64,000 nucleotides of DNA from NCBI GenBank assembly GCA_002811675.1, contig PDIM01000006.1:1-64000 (forward strand). Direction: 5' to 3'. Shown piece after piece: positions 21,454-32,990 of this stretch. Source of the DNA: Ichthyosporea sp. XGB-2017a. Lineage: Eukaryota; Opisthokonta; Ichthyosporea. A program made the translations under genes and the position numbers. Every line of letters starts with the position of its first letter. The first letter of the stretch is position 1. The notes under the pieces are model-generated. The model was given only the letters and a program-made list of their open reading frames with translations. It was not told where the DNA came from and did not search any database.

Positions 21454-22194
21454 ATTGTAAATACACACAAAGTTGAGAACCAGGCAATCGAAAGTCTGTA
21501 AAATTCAGAATCACTTAAGTCAAAAAGTGTAATAACCGCTTTTAGAAACATACCCTAGAAGACAGTAACAATAACACACCTAAAGCAAAAGTCCTCCGCA
21601 GTCAAAAGCCACAAGCATCTTTGCACACAGTTTGCCCGCCCGTACAGCATACCCCCAAACAAATGAGGTCCCTGATTTCACTCTCTGAAGTAGAGTCCAC
21701 TCCAACACTGCTACACAGCTGCGCCTGCTGCACCAGCACAAGGATGCAGAACATGGTCCAATTAGAGCCACATATCTTTCGGCCCCTAAAATCGTCTCCT
21801 CAAAGATATTGCACGTGGTCAAAAAGAATACAGTTCTCCTTGTTCCTAATTATTTCCTTTTATAGTCGCCACTCCCAAATATGGACAAGAGGGCTTTTCC
21901 TTGAAGAAAAAAAAAGTTACACACAGAGAGAAGACGGGAAGAGTGGGATAGCAAGAGGATTTGTGTTTTTGAAGTAGTTTTGACATTTGCGGGAGTTGAT
22001 TAGCCTTTTATTGTGTGTATTGCCGTGTTTCTTGTTTGTTGTCGGGGTATTGGCAAGAGTTTTTATTGCTTTACCGAGTTTTCCGAATCTTGGCGAGGTG
22101 GGATAGAAATAAATAACATATATATCAGTACATGCTATTGTTTTGGGGGTCTGCGATTTGGGAAGTGTGTTAACTGCACTTTGTTCTGAGAAAG
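21454..22194. promoter_or_regulatory. Divergent region between FAM151 and the SHIPPO gene
   Basis: About 740 bp. Both genes start outward from here. I found no convincing coding exon; a short pyrimidine tract and AG at about 21506 (minus strand) could end an upstream non-coding or signal-peptide exon of FAM151. Confidence 0.35.
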
Positions 22195-23228
22195 ATGGAC
22201 GATTCAAAGGAAGGTAAGGGGAATCTGTGAGTAAACCTTGCAAGACTTGACATTAATATATTAATTCTCCTGTCTCGCTGCTTTTCGTCCATGTTGTTTC
22301 TGTTTTGCCTTATTAATAGTTAAAATATCTGCAGGTGATGATATCCCTAAGCCGAAAACAAAAAAGTTTCGTCCTCCGCGAGTAAATTATCCTATAAACA
22401 AAGTCAGTGGATTTGCCTTTCCTGGCAGCTCTGAGAGATCATATATGGGGTTGCAGGTATGGGGCCAAAGAAAAGGAACAGGATTTAATGGTGTCCCCTT
22501 GAGGGAGCTACGGCCCCCAGTCGAAATTGATTTGCAAGTTCGATCATGCCCTACCTCCTATACAATCTCTGAAAAGCATCCCCATCTAAGAACTGGGCCC
22601 TCAATCACAATTGGCAGATTGCCCCCAAAGAAAAAAGCTGCTTGCGCAGAAGTTCGACCTGCGCCAAACAGATACTCTTTGTCAGCAAGCATTGGGGATG
22701 GGCAGTCGAGGGTGTATGGAGGGAGTCCAGCCTATACAATATCACAGCGACTTAAAGAACGCAAAGGTAAGTTTAACAGCGCTTCCTAGAAGCTGTTTTG
22801 GCTGGGATTAAATACGTATACTAACTTGCGTATTGTGCCCAGTGTCAACTCCTGGGCCAGCCGATTACAATGTGAAAATGAAGGAAACATGGTCGGCGTG
22901 TGCAAATTATTCCTTTGCACAAAGATCAAGTGTGCAAAGGATCACATTTTCGATACCAAAAGGTACGGGACTTTTGCCAAGTGATATTGTCCGTAAGTAT
23001 CAATAACTGTAACTATCGCGTTGAATGTCGTATATTTGCCAAAAATTCTAATATGATACTTTGATTCTCAATTGTATAGGGGCAAGAACTGCATTCCCAA
23101 TGCCGGGACCCTCTGATTACACGCCCAATATCAACTGTGAGGCCCGAAGAAGATCATCAGCTAGTCACTCTGTGATTGGTATTCGTAGACAGATTGTTCA
23201 ATCTGATAACCCAAGCGATCTACTTTAG
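22195..23228 (+). CDS. SHIPPO-repeat (STPG/ODF3-like) ciliary protein
   Basis: Four exons, 22195-22213, 22335-22766, 22843-22992 and 23080-23228, all joined in phase 1, give 249 residues. Repeats of the PGPxxY type occur as APNRYSLSASIG, PGPADYNVKM and PGPSDYTPNI, with Ser/Arg-rich segments between. SHIPPO/STPG proteins bind inside doublet microtubules or outer dense fibres of cilia and flagella, so this gene suggests that the organism has, or recently had, a flagellated stage. Intron 2 has a perfect TACTAAC branch site 11 nt before a pyrimidine-poor acceptor region. A tiny first exon of 19 nt encodes only MDDSKE plus one base. The exact subfamily cannot be assigned. Confidence 0.8.
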
Positions 23229-23405
23229 CTTTTATTACTATTTAACAATGAGCTCTTTATGTAGTTGAACTATATAAATAATCCGTTTTAATCACACACA
23301 TACACTTTCTTTCCCTTTTGTCTGCTTTAACACACTCCTAACCTGGTGTTCACAATCTGCCCTCGACGTCGTTTAGAGCAAACTCTTCATAGAGCCATCG
23401 CTGGC

Positions 23406-23830
23406 TTAACTTAAGAGTAGTTTCAAGCACAATAATTTTTCAATTTCTCGAAGGCCTATTTCCCTCCTTTCATGATTATGTTTTCCAAATTGATTCTGAC
23501 GCTTTTGAAACAGAACAAAGTCTGTTGGTCCAAAATCTGATGAAATTATTTTGATCATTTTCGGTGAAACTTCATGGACTACTTTCTGTGTTAAGGATAA
23601 TCAAATACAAATGAATAAATATGCAAGCACCCATCACCAATGGTAAGGATACACTTACTTTGGTTACAACAGCATCAGGAAATACCTCTTTGATTTTCAT
23701 TTGCACACAATCAAACTCAAAATCACCATTATCAGATCAATTCCAGCTAAATAATAAAAATACGTTGAAGCAAATGCTGTTAGCTTTCAACCGCCAGTTA
23801 CAGTGAAACTGTTCTCTTATTAAATGATGT

Positions 23831-23863
<33 letters not shown>

Positions 23864-23998
23864 CCTTAGCTCTACAATCATATTCACAGCAGCCCTTCGT
23901 TTTTGCTTAACTATTTGGGCCAGCTGAGGGTCTTCGTTAGACTCATGGTCCTGCTTCCCTGTAACGTCTAAACCCTCATTCGGATGCTTGGACGACAT
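23406..23998 (-). CDS. Small spliced gene of unknown function
   Basis: The ATG at 23998 opens 44 protein-like codons (DPQLAQIVKQKRRAAVNMIV near the end) up to about 23865. A (GT)n microsatellite then abuts the presumed splice donor. A middle exon ends at 23659 with IKEVFPDAVVTK. A clean 73-nt intron (23658-23586, GTAAGT...CACAG) leads to a last exon 23585-23406 of 59 codons and a stop (KVVHEVSPKMIKIISSDFGP). The middle and last exons join in phase 0. The junction of exon 1 and exon 2 is unresolved: the strongest acceptor (about 23748) puts a stop in frame, and a GAG acceptor near 23722 would need an unusual donor. I do not recognise the family. A sequence error in the microsatellite would not alter this problem. 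Confidence 0.4.
23831..23864. repeat. (CA)n microsatellite
   Basis: About 34 nt of CA dinucleotide with one G interruption, placed immediately at the presumed donor of the small minus-strand gene's first intron. Confidence 0.9.
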
Positions 23999-24319
23999 TG
24001 TAAACCACTTAACGGCTTATTAACACAAATCAAAAAAGAAAAGAAAAGAAAAGAATTTAGACAAGCCGGGGGAGAACAAAAGGGCAGTGAAAAAATGGCG
24101 GGAAAAAAGCAGGTAGTGGCCAGTGGGGCAGAATTTTCAATTTTCATGATATCATCATTCACAACTCACAGCGGAGCAAAAGGTTTTGTTTTGTTTCCCC
24201 ATTTATTTTAATTTTTGACCGTTCAATTTTTTTTTTTGATTTCTATATTTTTATGTTTTACAGTGGAGGGTGTTTGATTTTTGTGTTGTGTATATGTTAA
24301 ATTTGTTTAATATTCCAAA
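23999..24319. promoter_or_regulatory. Divergent promoter of LYS12 and the small unknown gene
   Basis: About 320 bp. It contains an E2F-like ATGGCGGGAAAA at about 24094-24105, a 10-nt T tract, and AT-rich sequence before the LYS12 start. No TATA box is clear-cut. Confidence 0.4.
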
Positions 24320-25771
<1,452 letters not shown>

Positions 25772-26940
25772 AAGTGCATGCCATTTATTATTATAATAAA
25801 GAAGTAGCTGTTGAAACTTGAACGTGTAAGGTGAAGTATTGTCAATTGACATTGATAAATTTACTCATTATAATGAAATGATGAAGTTCGTGGACGTCGA
25901 CGGAGACGGAGGAGTGAGGAGTCGATTTTCTTGACATGTGAAGTCCGCGAGGATAGCTGCCAAAAAATTATTAGACTACCGAGCTGCAGGTGGCTTGTGA
26001 GGGCTTCGACGTACTCACAGTACAGACGTACAATGTACATAGTAATTGTAAGGAAGGAGCTGTGTATAATATAAGTTGGTGTTGCACATCTGCATATATA
26101 GTTTTATTTGCACCGCAATTCACGGAATCATTTGTGTGTGGTCATGATGGCATTGTAATTGAGAGGTGATGACTGATGATGGCAATAGCTAATAATGCCT
26201 ATAAATCAATATGGGAGGAGGGAAGGGTTGGGTGGTGGTTGAGGGGATAGCAAGTAGCAACAGTGCATCACTTCCAGCTGCGATGAGTCCATGGTTTTTG
26301 ATTTTGGCATAAATATCCAATTTTTGTTTTTCTTTTTGTTTTGGCACTAATATAAAAGGGAAAAGATGCATAACAACATCCAGGTGATATACGAAATGGG
26401 CTTTTTTGCATTTTTCCTTTATGTATTTGATTTGATATTTAATCCATTCTAGTCGTCCATAGCACCACTATAAACTGGTTGAAGCTTTTGAACTGTGAAC
26501 ATTATCAGCGATGACCCGCACACCGTCTGGCCGAGTAATAGCTGGCTGAACAACGAAACAACAGCAAGCGAAAACGAAAGCATATAAACCGGTTTTTCTC
26601 TCTAGAAGTCTTCTCCGCTTGTTCTTTCGGTTGCCCCGCAATTGCTTGGTCTTGCTGGAGCCTATTAAATAGCTGAAACGAATTCTGTATAGGAAGGAGT
26701 AGATGTTTACAATTCACAGTTGGATAGTTATCTCATTCGCATCAAAGCCACTTAACTTGGTTGATTTGATCTTTATTTTTGGCTTGCTCCATAGAATGGC
26801 ATATTTTTATTCTGTTGGTGCAGGACACGTTGGAACTGACGTTGATTGATATTTGCTATTTTAAGAAATAGAACTTTTTTTTAGGAAGATTGGTGAACAT
26901 CTCATTATCCCTTACTACAAAACTCATTTGAATTAGAAAC
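25772..26940. promoter_or_regulatory. Intergenic region between the two lysine genes
   Basis: About 1.17 kb. The left part has the LYS12 polyadenylation signal; the middle has GTAC-rich words (GTACAATGTAC at about 26029-26039); the right part should be the homocitrate synthase promoter. No convincing ORF or RNA gene was found. No perfect TGACTCA or Lys14-type site was seen. Confidence 0.4.
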
Positions 26941-28230
26941 ATGCTTCGCACATTGACCAGACGTGCTTATTTTACAACCACCTCATCAAGACTTCTATCC
27001 GCAAGATGCATGTCATCCCTTACTCCTGTGCGAGTGGAAACTGACACATCTGAAGTTCATAGAAATAGAGTCGATAATGTGAAACTAGTTGACTCGACTT
27101 TACGGGAAGGTGAACAGTTTTCAACAGCTTTTTTTGATACGCAGCAAAAGTTGCATATTGCCCGCGTATTAGATGACATTGGTGTAGATTTTATTGAAGT
27201 GACAACACCTTTGGCCTCAGCCCAGTCCAAGAAAGATTGTCAGTTGATCTCTTCCCTTCCTGGACTTCGCGCTAAGATATTGACCCACACCCGTTGCCAT
27301 ATGGATGATGTTAGAGCTGCTATGGACTGCGGTGTTCATGGTGTCAACGTGTACATGGCCACTAGTGATATTCTTCGCCAGCACTCCCATGGAAAAGGAA
27401 TCGATAGCATTATTGAAACAGCAAGTGAAGTCGTTAACTTTGTGAAGAGCCACGGAGTGCAAATTCGTTTTAGTTGCGAAGACACGTTCAGAAGTGATCC
27501 TACTGACGTTTTGAAGATTTACAGTGCCATGGAAAAACTGGGTGTCGACCGAGTTGGAATGGCAGATACTGTTGGTATTGCTACGCCCTTGCAAGTATAT
27601 GAGACTGTAGCAAGAGTACGCTCTCATATTGATACTGATATTGAGTTCCATACCCACAATGACACTGGGTGTGCTGTTGCTAATAGCCTAATTGCAACTC
27701 AAGCGGGAGCCACTCACATTGACACATGTGTGCTTGGAATTGGAGAACGTAATGGAATTACTCCCCTAGGTACATTCCTCGGCAGACTATATACACTGAA
27801 TAAGGATGCCATTTGTTCCAAGTATGATATTTCTCTTATTGCAGAGCTTGAGAGGTTTGTAGCCGAATGTGTCCAGGTCTCAGTGCCATTCAACAATTGC
27901 ATAACAGGTTCTGCTGCGTTTACTCACAAAGCCGGTGTGCATGCCAAAGCCATGCTAAAAAATGCCGACTCTTATGAAGTTATTAGACCAGAAGACTTTG
28001 GAGTCCACCGTACTATTCAAATTGCCCATAGATTAACTGGATGGAACGTTGTCCAACAGCGATGTAGAGAGCTGGGGTTGGCTCTTAGTGACCAGGACAT
28101 TAAGTCCGCCACTTTGTACATTAAGAACCTTGCAGACACGAAAGCCCTGGGCACTTCTGATGTTGATGGCATTTTAAATTCATATGTTAATGTTCCGAAG
28201 TTGTCGAATTCTCCAGCATGTGCTCTTTGA
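26941..28230 (+). CDS. LYS20: Homocitrate synthase, mitochondrial
   Basis: Single exon of 429 residues. It condenses acetyl-CoA and 2-oxoglutarate to homocitrate, the committed step of AAA lysine synthesis. After a mitochondrial-type presequence (about 1-26, basic and Ser/Thr-rich), the TIM-barrel signature reads DSTLREGEQFSTAFFDTQQK, then LTHTRCHMDD, SCEDTFRSDPTD, and the metal-binding FHTHNDTGCAVANS. ERNGITPLG and ITGSAAFTHKAGVHAKA follow. All match yeast Lys20/Lys21 rather than 2-isopropylmalate synthase; the LeuA-type regulatory domain is missing, as in fungal homocitrate synthases. It lies 1.2 kb after homoisocitrate dehydrogenase on the same strand. Feedback inhibition by lysine is expected for the family but cannot be judged here. 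It converges on the F-box gene with 63 bp between stops. Confidence 0.95.
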   Translation: MLRTLTRRAYFTTTSSRLLSARCMSSLTPVRVETDTSEVHRNRVDNVKLVDSTLREGEQFSTAFFDTQQKLHIARVLDDIGVDFIEVTTPLASAQSKKDCQLISSLPGLRAKILTHTRCHMDDVRAAMDCGVHGVNVYMATSDILRQHSHGKGIDSIIETASEVVNFVKSHGVQIRFSCEDTFRSDPTDVLKIYSAMEKLGVDRVGMADTVGIATPLQVYETVARVRSHIDTDIEFHTHNDTGCAVANSLIATQAGATHIDTCVLGIGERNGITPLGTFLGRLYTLNKDAICSKYDISLIAELERFVAECVQVSVPFNNCITGSAAFTHKAGVHAKAMLKNADSYEVIRPEDFGVHRTIQIAHRLTGWNVVQQRCRELGLALSDQDIKSATLYIKNLADTKALGTSDVDGILNSYVNVPKLSNSPACAL

Positions 28231-28293
28231 AAGAATTGGAAGCAGTTCCTTATTATGTACATTTGTGAAAGAATAAATACACATATCCATTTA

Positions 28294-31200
28294 TTATATC
28301 GAAAAATCATAAATCTTGATCGTTTCATCGTCTGAGCACGATATCATTTTATCGCTTGAAATATCAATGCCATTCACTGCTCCCCGATGGAGCTTAAATA
28401 TTTGATTAGGAATCCCTTCCTTAACATCCCATTCCCTAATAGTGCGGTCTCTAGAAGAAGATACGAGTATCCCATTGATACTCTTTTTGTGCAATTTGGA
28501 CGCGCTCGTGAGTTTAAATTTGATGCTCTCGATTCTTGCACTATGCCCTTTGAGTATTTTTGCTATAGTGTTGTCTCTAAGATCAATAATATAGATGATA
28601 TCCCACACTGCCGCAGCAAGGAACATGCTATCGACCGAGATGCTCATGATAGTCGCATCAAAGGGCCCGAGAACTCTCAAACACTTTCCTGAATCCAAAG
28701 CCCACTGTCTTATTGTCTAGATACATTGACCAGTAGTAAATTTTTAAGATAAAAAGAAGTAAGCACAATTTTCATACACTCTATGAATAACTAAAAGAAA
28801 AAAAATTACCTTGTCTGCGGAGCTGCTATAGACGTAAATGTCTTTGATTTGGCAACTGTATACAGAGTTTGTGTGCCCATGTAAAGTTTTTTTGCAAACA
28901 TATATAGCCATATCCCATATTTTCAATGTGTGGTCGCATGAGCCAGACACAACAGTGGAAGATCCATTTGAACAAATGCACCATATTGCCCCTTTGTGTC
29001 CCTTCATAGTTTGCTCGCAAGAGCCCGTTCTAACATTCCAAACTCTGATTGTGTTGTCAAAGGAGCCACTTGCGCAGAGATTCGTGGTATGCTTCGTTAA
29101 GCACCACACACCTCGCTTGTGGCCCTTCATAGAAAACATAAGTTCACCTGTCTTGATGTTCCAAACCTTCACTAATTTATCCATTCCGGCAGATATCACG
29201 CGACTGTTATCACTGACAACATCGAGCACGCGTCCTCCACGAGAATCAATGTCAATTATTTCACAGTTTCCATGAGTCCAATTCTGTCTCAAGTGGTAAT
29301 TTCCCGAATAAAACTCTTTCCAGGTTGCTGAGCCCGCTTTGGTATTACCAAGAAGTGAAAAATCATCCCTTTCACTCACTTTTAATTTCCAAACAGACTC
29401 TTCATTTGCAAGCGCATTCCAGGCTCTAGAAACACATCCCAATATGCAAATGTCCTTGTCTTGAAGGAATGAAAGAATATGCAATGCTACATTATGGGGA
29501 AGCTCGCTAAGGAAATCTTTATATCTTCTCTGTACCAGACATTGCGCAGTATACTTTAGATTTGCTTCATCCAGAACTCGTAGCAAATAATCGATGAATT
29601 TGCGCTTCTGTAATATTGTCCAGGTTGTGTCATACCACTTAAAGAATATATTCGAGTTATGAAGGAATAAATCATCATCATCTTCTTCAATTTCGTCTTC
29701 GCTTGAGCCAAACTGCTCGATTTCACTGTCATCCCCAGAAAGATAATCTGTTCTCATTGACATTTTAGTAGGGCTCCTGGTGCTTGGAACAGGGGACTTA
29801 TCGAACGTGCGTGGTAAGCTGAAGGTAGGAGACCCCGGAGTTGCAGTCCTTGGCCTATCTGACGCATTGGTAAAGCAGCGCGTTGGGGGTCTCGTGGATT
29901 GCGAGCGATTTTGTGGGACACCACAGACCGACCGTGCTTCTCTTCTAGCATGGTAACACGTCCGCGGTCGCCTATATTTTGCTAGCTTGGGAATATTCTG
30001 TTCAACAATAGGATTAGTTCTCAGAAAAGGATCGGTAGTAGTTGAATATGATCTTACATATGTGCCACTAAAAGAGCTACTAAAAGGGCGCTGTTCGTGT
30101 TCTTTGCGCTGGGCACCCCTTTCGGTGCATGACTTTACGCGGCGTTGAATTTCTGGGCTATTAGGCGCACTTTTATCTGAAGGAGAAGAATAGCCTGAGT
30201 TTGTTTGACAAAGGAATGCAGTTGGCTGTAAATTGTTTGAGGAAGGAAAGTATTGTATCGATGCTCCACTGCTTTTTCTTCGAGTTCTTATTGGAGAGAA
30301 GTGCTTGCTACTTAAATCTTTGAATTCAGACTTCCTCGTTAGGTACTTGCATTCTGAAACTTTTGGATCTCTGAGCTTCTCCGCCGACTCTAATCTTCCT
30401 ATTAAAGACGATGTTTGTATTTTGTTTATCTTGCTCATTCTGGAGTTGGTCTTAAGCCTTAAGTGGGCATACAACTCAGTTTTTTCAACGACCGAAGAGC
30501 CCACCGTATTTATCACTCCACTCGTAGGAAGGCTGATATCCATACTAGAGTCCGATCTTGTCGCCTCTTGGACTGAAAAGGAATCTAAATGCGCCTCCTT
30601 TGCCACAAAAAGCAATGAATAATAAGCCCCTCTATGAACGGAAGGCTCTAAGACTGTAGCTAGGTGACTAAGCTCTTTACTTTTGATTCTTTTTAAAAGA
30701 GTATTTAAGAAAGCCCTTTGCTTTGTTGGATCCCATATTGACCACCACCGAAAGATACATTTTAAGTTGTTGCGGTATTCCACATCACTTGGAGTCTTCA
30801 AGTAGTTAAGTGTATCTGCAGAGCTTCTCCTCGAACCATCAAAATATTCTTTGCTAAGCTTTGGATACTGTGGTTCCTCTTCCTTCACCAACGTTTCCGA
30901 CTCGTCGGGCTCGTCCTCTATAATGATCTTTTTTCCGTATAAATATTGTACGCTTTTTCCTTTTTCTTTCGCAAGTGTGCTCATTGAGCCCGCCAAAAGC
31001 TGAACAGAACTTGCTGCCCTTTTACTATCATTAAGGTTCAGCGAAGATCTCATGTTAGATTTACTTTGAGCTTTGCTTAAATTAATTGAGGGCGTGGTAT
31101 GAAGCGAGTTTTGTGAGCCTTTAAGTTTCGTCAATTTTTTCTCCCCTCTTAAATCACTAGCTAAACTTAAAGTGCTTTGATCATTTGTGTTTTGTAGTTT

Positions 31201-31404
31201 CGTCATATCATTCTGGGTTGCTGTCAACTTATCTTTCATGACAATTGCATCAATTGGGGAAATTATTGTGGTGTTTCTCTTCTCCCTTGCCGAAGTTGAA
31301 GCGGGTACAGCCCCATGATAAGTTAATCTTTTGGTCCTTGGGCCTTTTAAAGGAGCATGGTTGTCGTCATCTTTCACCCCCAAATGGCCCTGCTCACCTG
31401 CCAT
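28294..31404 (-). CDS. F-box/WD40 protein, candidate SCF ubiquitin-ligase receptor
   Basis: Two exons, 31404-28810 and 28716-28294 (phase 0, 93-nt intron), give 1005 residues from the first ATG. The first 620 residues are largely disordered and Ser/Arg/Thr-rich. Two similar helical blocks, FRWWSIWDPTKQRAFLNTLL (about 225) and FFKWYDTTWTILQKRKFIDY (about 590), look like duplicated D-domain-type dimerisation or linker helices. The F-box (ELPHNVALHILSFLQDKDIC and WKLKV) sits near 630-675. Seven WD40 repeats follow to the end, with typical GH...WD spacing. The intron splits repeat 4. F-box plus WD40 is the Cdc4/FBXW architecture, in which the propeller binds phosphorylated substrates and the F-box binds Skp1. 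The substrate is unknown. Confidence 0.85.
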
Positions 31405-31884
31405 GATTGCGATATTTATAATGCTCTCCTGGCACCCATAGAACAAACTATAGATAGCCTGTTAACTCAAAAGCAACTGGAAAGACCTTCTCCCTTAATC
31501 AAATCTTAAAAAGAAAACAAGGAAACCGAACAGGTGGACGTTTGTTGTACTTATTATTTTCGAAAATAACGTAAACATCTTTTCTTTGTGGAATAATTAT
31601 AATGAAAAAAAAAAAAAGCCTTTCGAATTCGCGCGGTGCAACAAAAAATCTAAAAATAAAAAAAAAAGCAAATTACTGTAATTATGTAATTCCCTCAAGG
31701 GAATTTGTGAAAAGTTTTTTCGCATAAATTATAAATTTGTTGCTGACGTTTCGTATCAGGGGTGTTTTATTTTCAAACGAATTTCTGATTTTTGCTAGAA
31801 TTGCAACATCACCAAACGAAGCAACATCGAAAACCAAAAAAAAAACAGCTGAGAGGGGGAAAGAGTTGGAAGAAACTGGTTTCA
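31405..31884. promoter_or_regulatory. Divergent promoter of the F-box and GGCT-like genes
   Basis: About 480 AT-rich bp with A-tracts, a TTCGAATTCGCGCGG stretch at about 31621-31635, and the inverted repeat AATTCCCT-CA-AGGGAATT at 31688-31705. A related palindrome occurs ahead of RRP1. Confidence 0.45.
31688..31705. repeat. Palindrome AATTCCCT-CA-AGGGAATT
   Basis: Perfect 8-bp arms around CA, placed about 180 bp before the GGCT-like gene and 285 bp before the F-box gene. The other strand (ACAAATTCCCTTGAGGGAAT) resembles the element upstream of RRP1 (41676-41693). Confidence 0.5.
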
Positions 31885-32885
31885 ATGACTTCAGTGGGTT
31901 CAAACACAATCATCGGGTTCGGTTCGTTGTTATCCGAATCTTCAGCTAGAACTTCGTTCCCCAATCTAAGCAACTTCAGGCTTGGATCTGTGAAGGGATA
32001 CAGACGGGTATATAATGTAAGTTCAAATGAGTATTTCGTTCTGCCAAGTTCTTTGTGTCTGAGCCTAACTGGAAAATTCTCTTTTACTAGCATGTCGGCT
32101 TGATTTTCATTGAAAAGGGACTTGTGGGACCAGAGAGCTTGGAGCTCGCTTCACTCTGTGCGGAAGAGACTAATGACCCCTCTGTGGAGCCTATGATTGT
32201 CACAGTGTTCGAAATTCCCGATGAAGAGATTCCTGCCTTTCATGAGCGGGAAAGATTTTTCCAAATCAGACAAGTACCAGTTGAGATCATGTCTGAAGGG
32301 TCGGTATGTCTTTGCTTTTTAAATTCCTCGGTTGAAATTTAGCCTGTGGTTGGATTCTTTGGTTTTCATATCGCCTAAATGTTATTGTTTTTTTTTTTCT
32401 GTCTTTCTGTTTTGTGCAACGGACTGAAACTGAAAGACTATAACGGGATTGATGTGCTGCAGGTACAAAGATGATGAAGAGCTTATTGAAAAGCGATTTA
32501 ACGGGAGGGAAGAGTATGAGAGCAAAATTCTGAAAGGAGCATATAGCGGTGCCATTTACCGAAGTGATATTTTGCCTTGCCGTGTGTACTTAAAACACTG
32601 TTTCGTGTAAGTAGCTACTGGGTTTCGGAAGGTGACCGTACTCCGCTGTTTCCTTGGTATTGGTAGTGTTCTAACAATCAATGAACTTGTATTATTTCCG
32701 CCCTTGGTTTTCCATGGATATGAATCAGTGCTGCTGGAAAACTCGGTGACAAAGTGAAGGAAAACTTTGTGAAGCACACTCTTCTTGCTGATGGCCAAAC
32801 GACCCTTGAGGAGTATTTGAACAAAAACCTAGGGATGCTAGAGAAAACGGAATGGTCCAAGACCTGGGATCGATATCGAGGATGA
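31885..32885 (+). CDS. Gamma-glutamylcyclotransferase-like protein
   Basis: Four exons, 31885-32016, 32091-32303, 32437-32606 and 32729-32885, give 223 residues. The start TIIGFGSLLSESSARTSFP is the GYGS/GFGSL substrate loop of the GGCT/AIG2-like fold. GLMCCRYKDDEELIEKRF and SDILPCRVYLKHC match the subfamily of GGCT-like proteins found in algae and other protists, which carry a DVLPCRVYLRHC-like end. The acid expected as catalytic Glu probably lies in FHERERFF (exon 2), as in GGCT proteins. Enzymes of this fold cyclise gamma-glutamyl groups to 5-oxoproline and act in glutathione turnover; the substrate of this branch is not established. Exon 3 had to start at 32437 because an in-frame stop lies just before it. 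It converges on the next gene. Confidence 0.75.
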
Positions 32886-32990
32886 GATGGACATTTCTTG
32901 TTTTTGAAAGCAATAAATCGAAGGAAGGAAGGATATTTGTGTACTCTTGTTGAGCGAAAAAGCTAATAATTTATTTGCAGACGTCAATAT

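Noticed and set aside
22457-22465. Possible intron donor CAG|GTATGG inside SHIPPO exon 2
   Set aside because: The reading frame continues without stops into conserved-looking sequence and the other four exons already fit in phase.
32461-32476. Intron acceptor CTGCAG just before TACAAAGATGATG in the GGCT-like gene
   Set aside because: It needs an incoming phase that exon 2 does not provide; reading through gives GLMCCRYKDDEE, which matches the family, so exon 3 starts at 32437.
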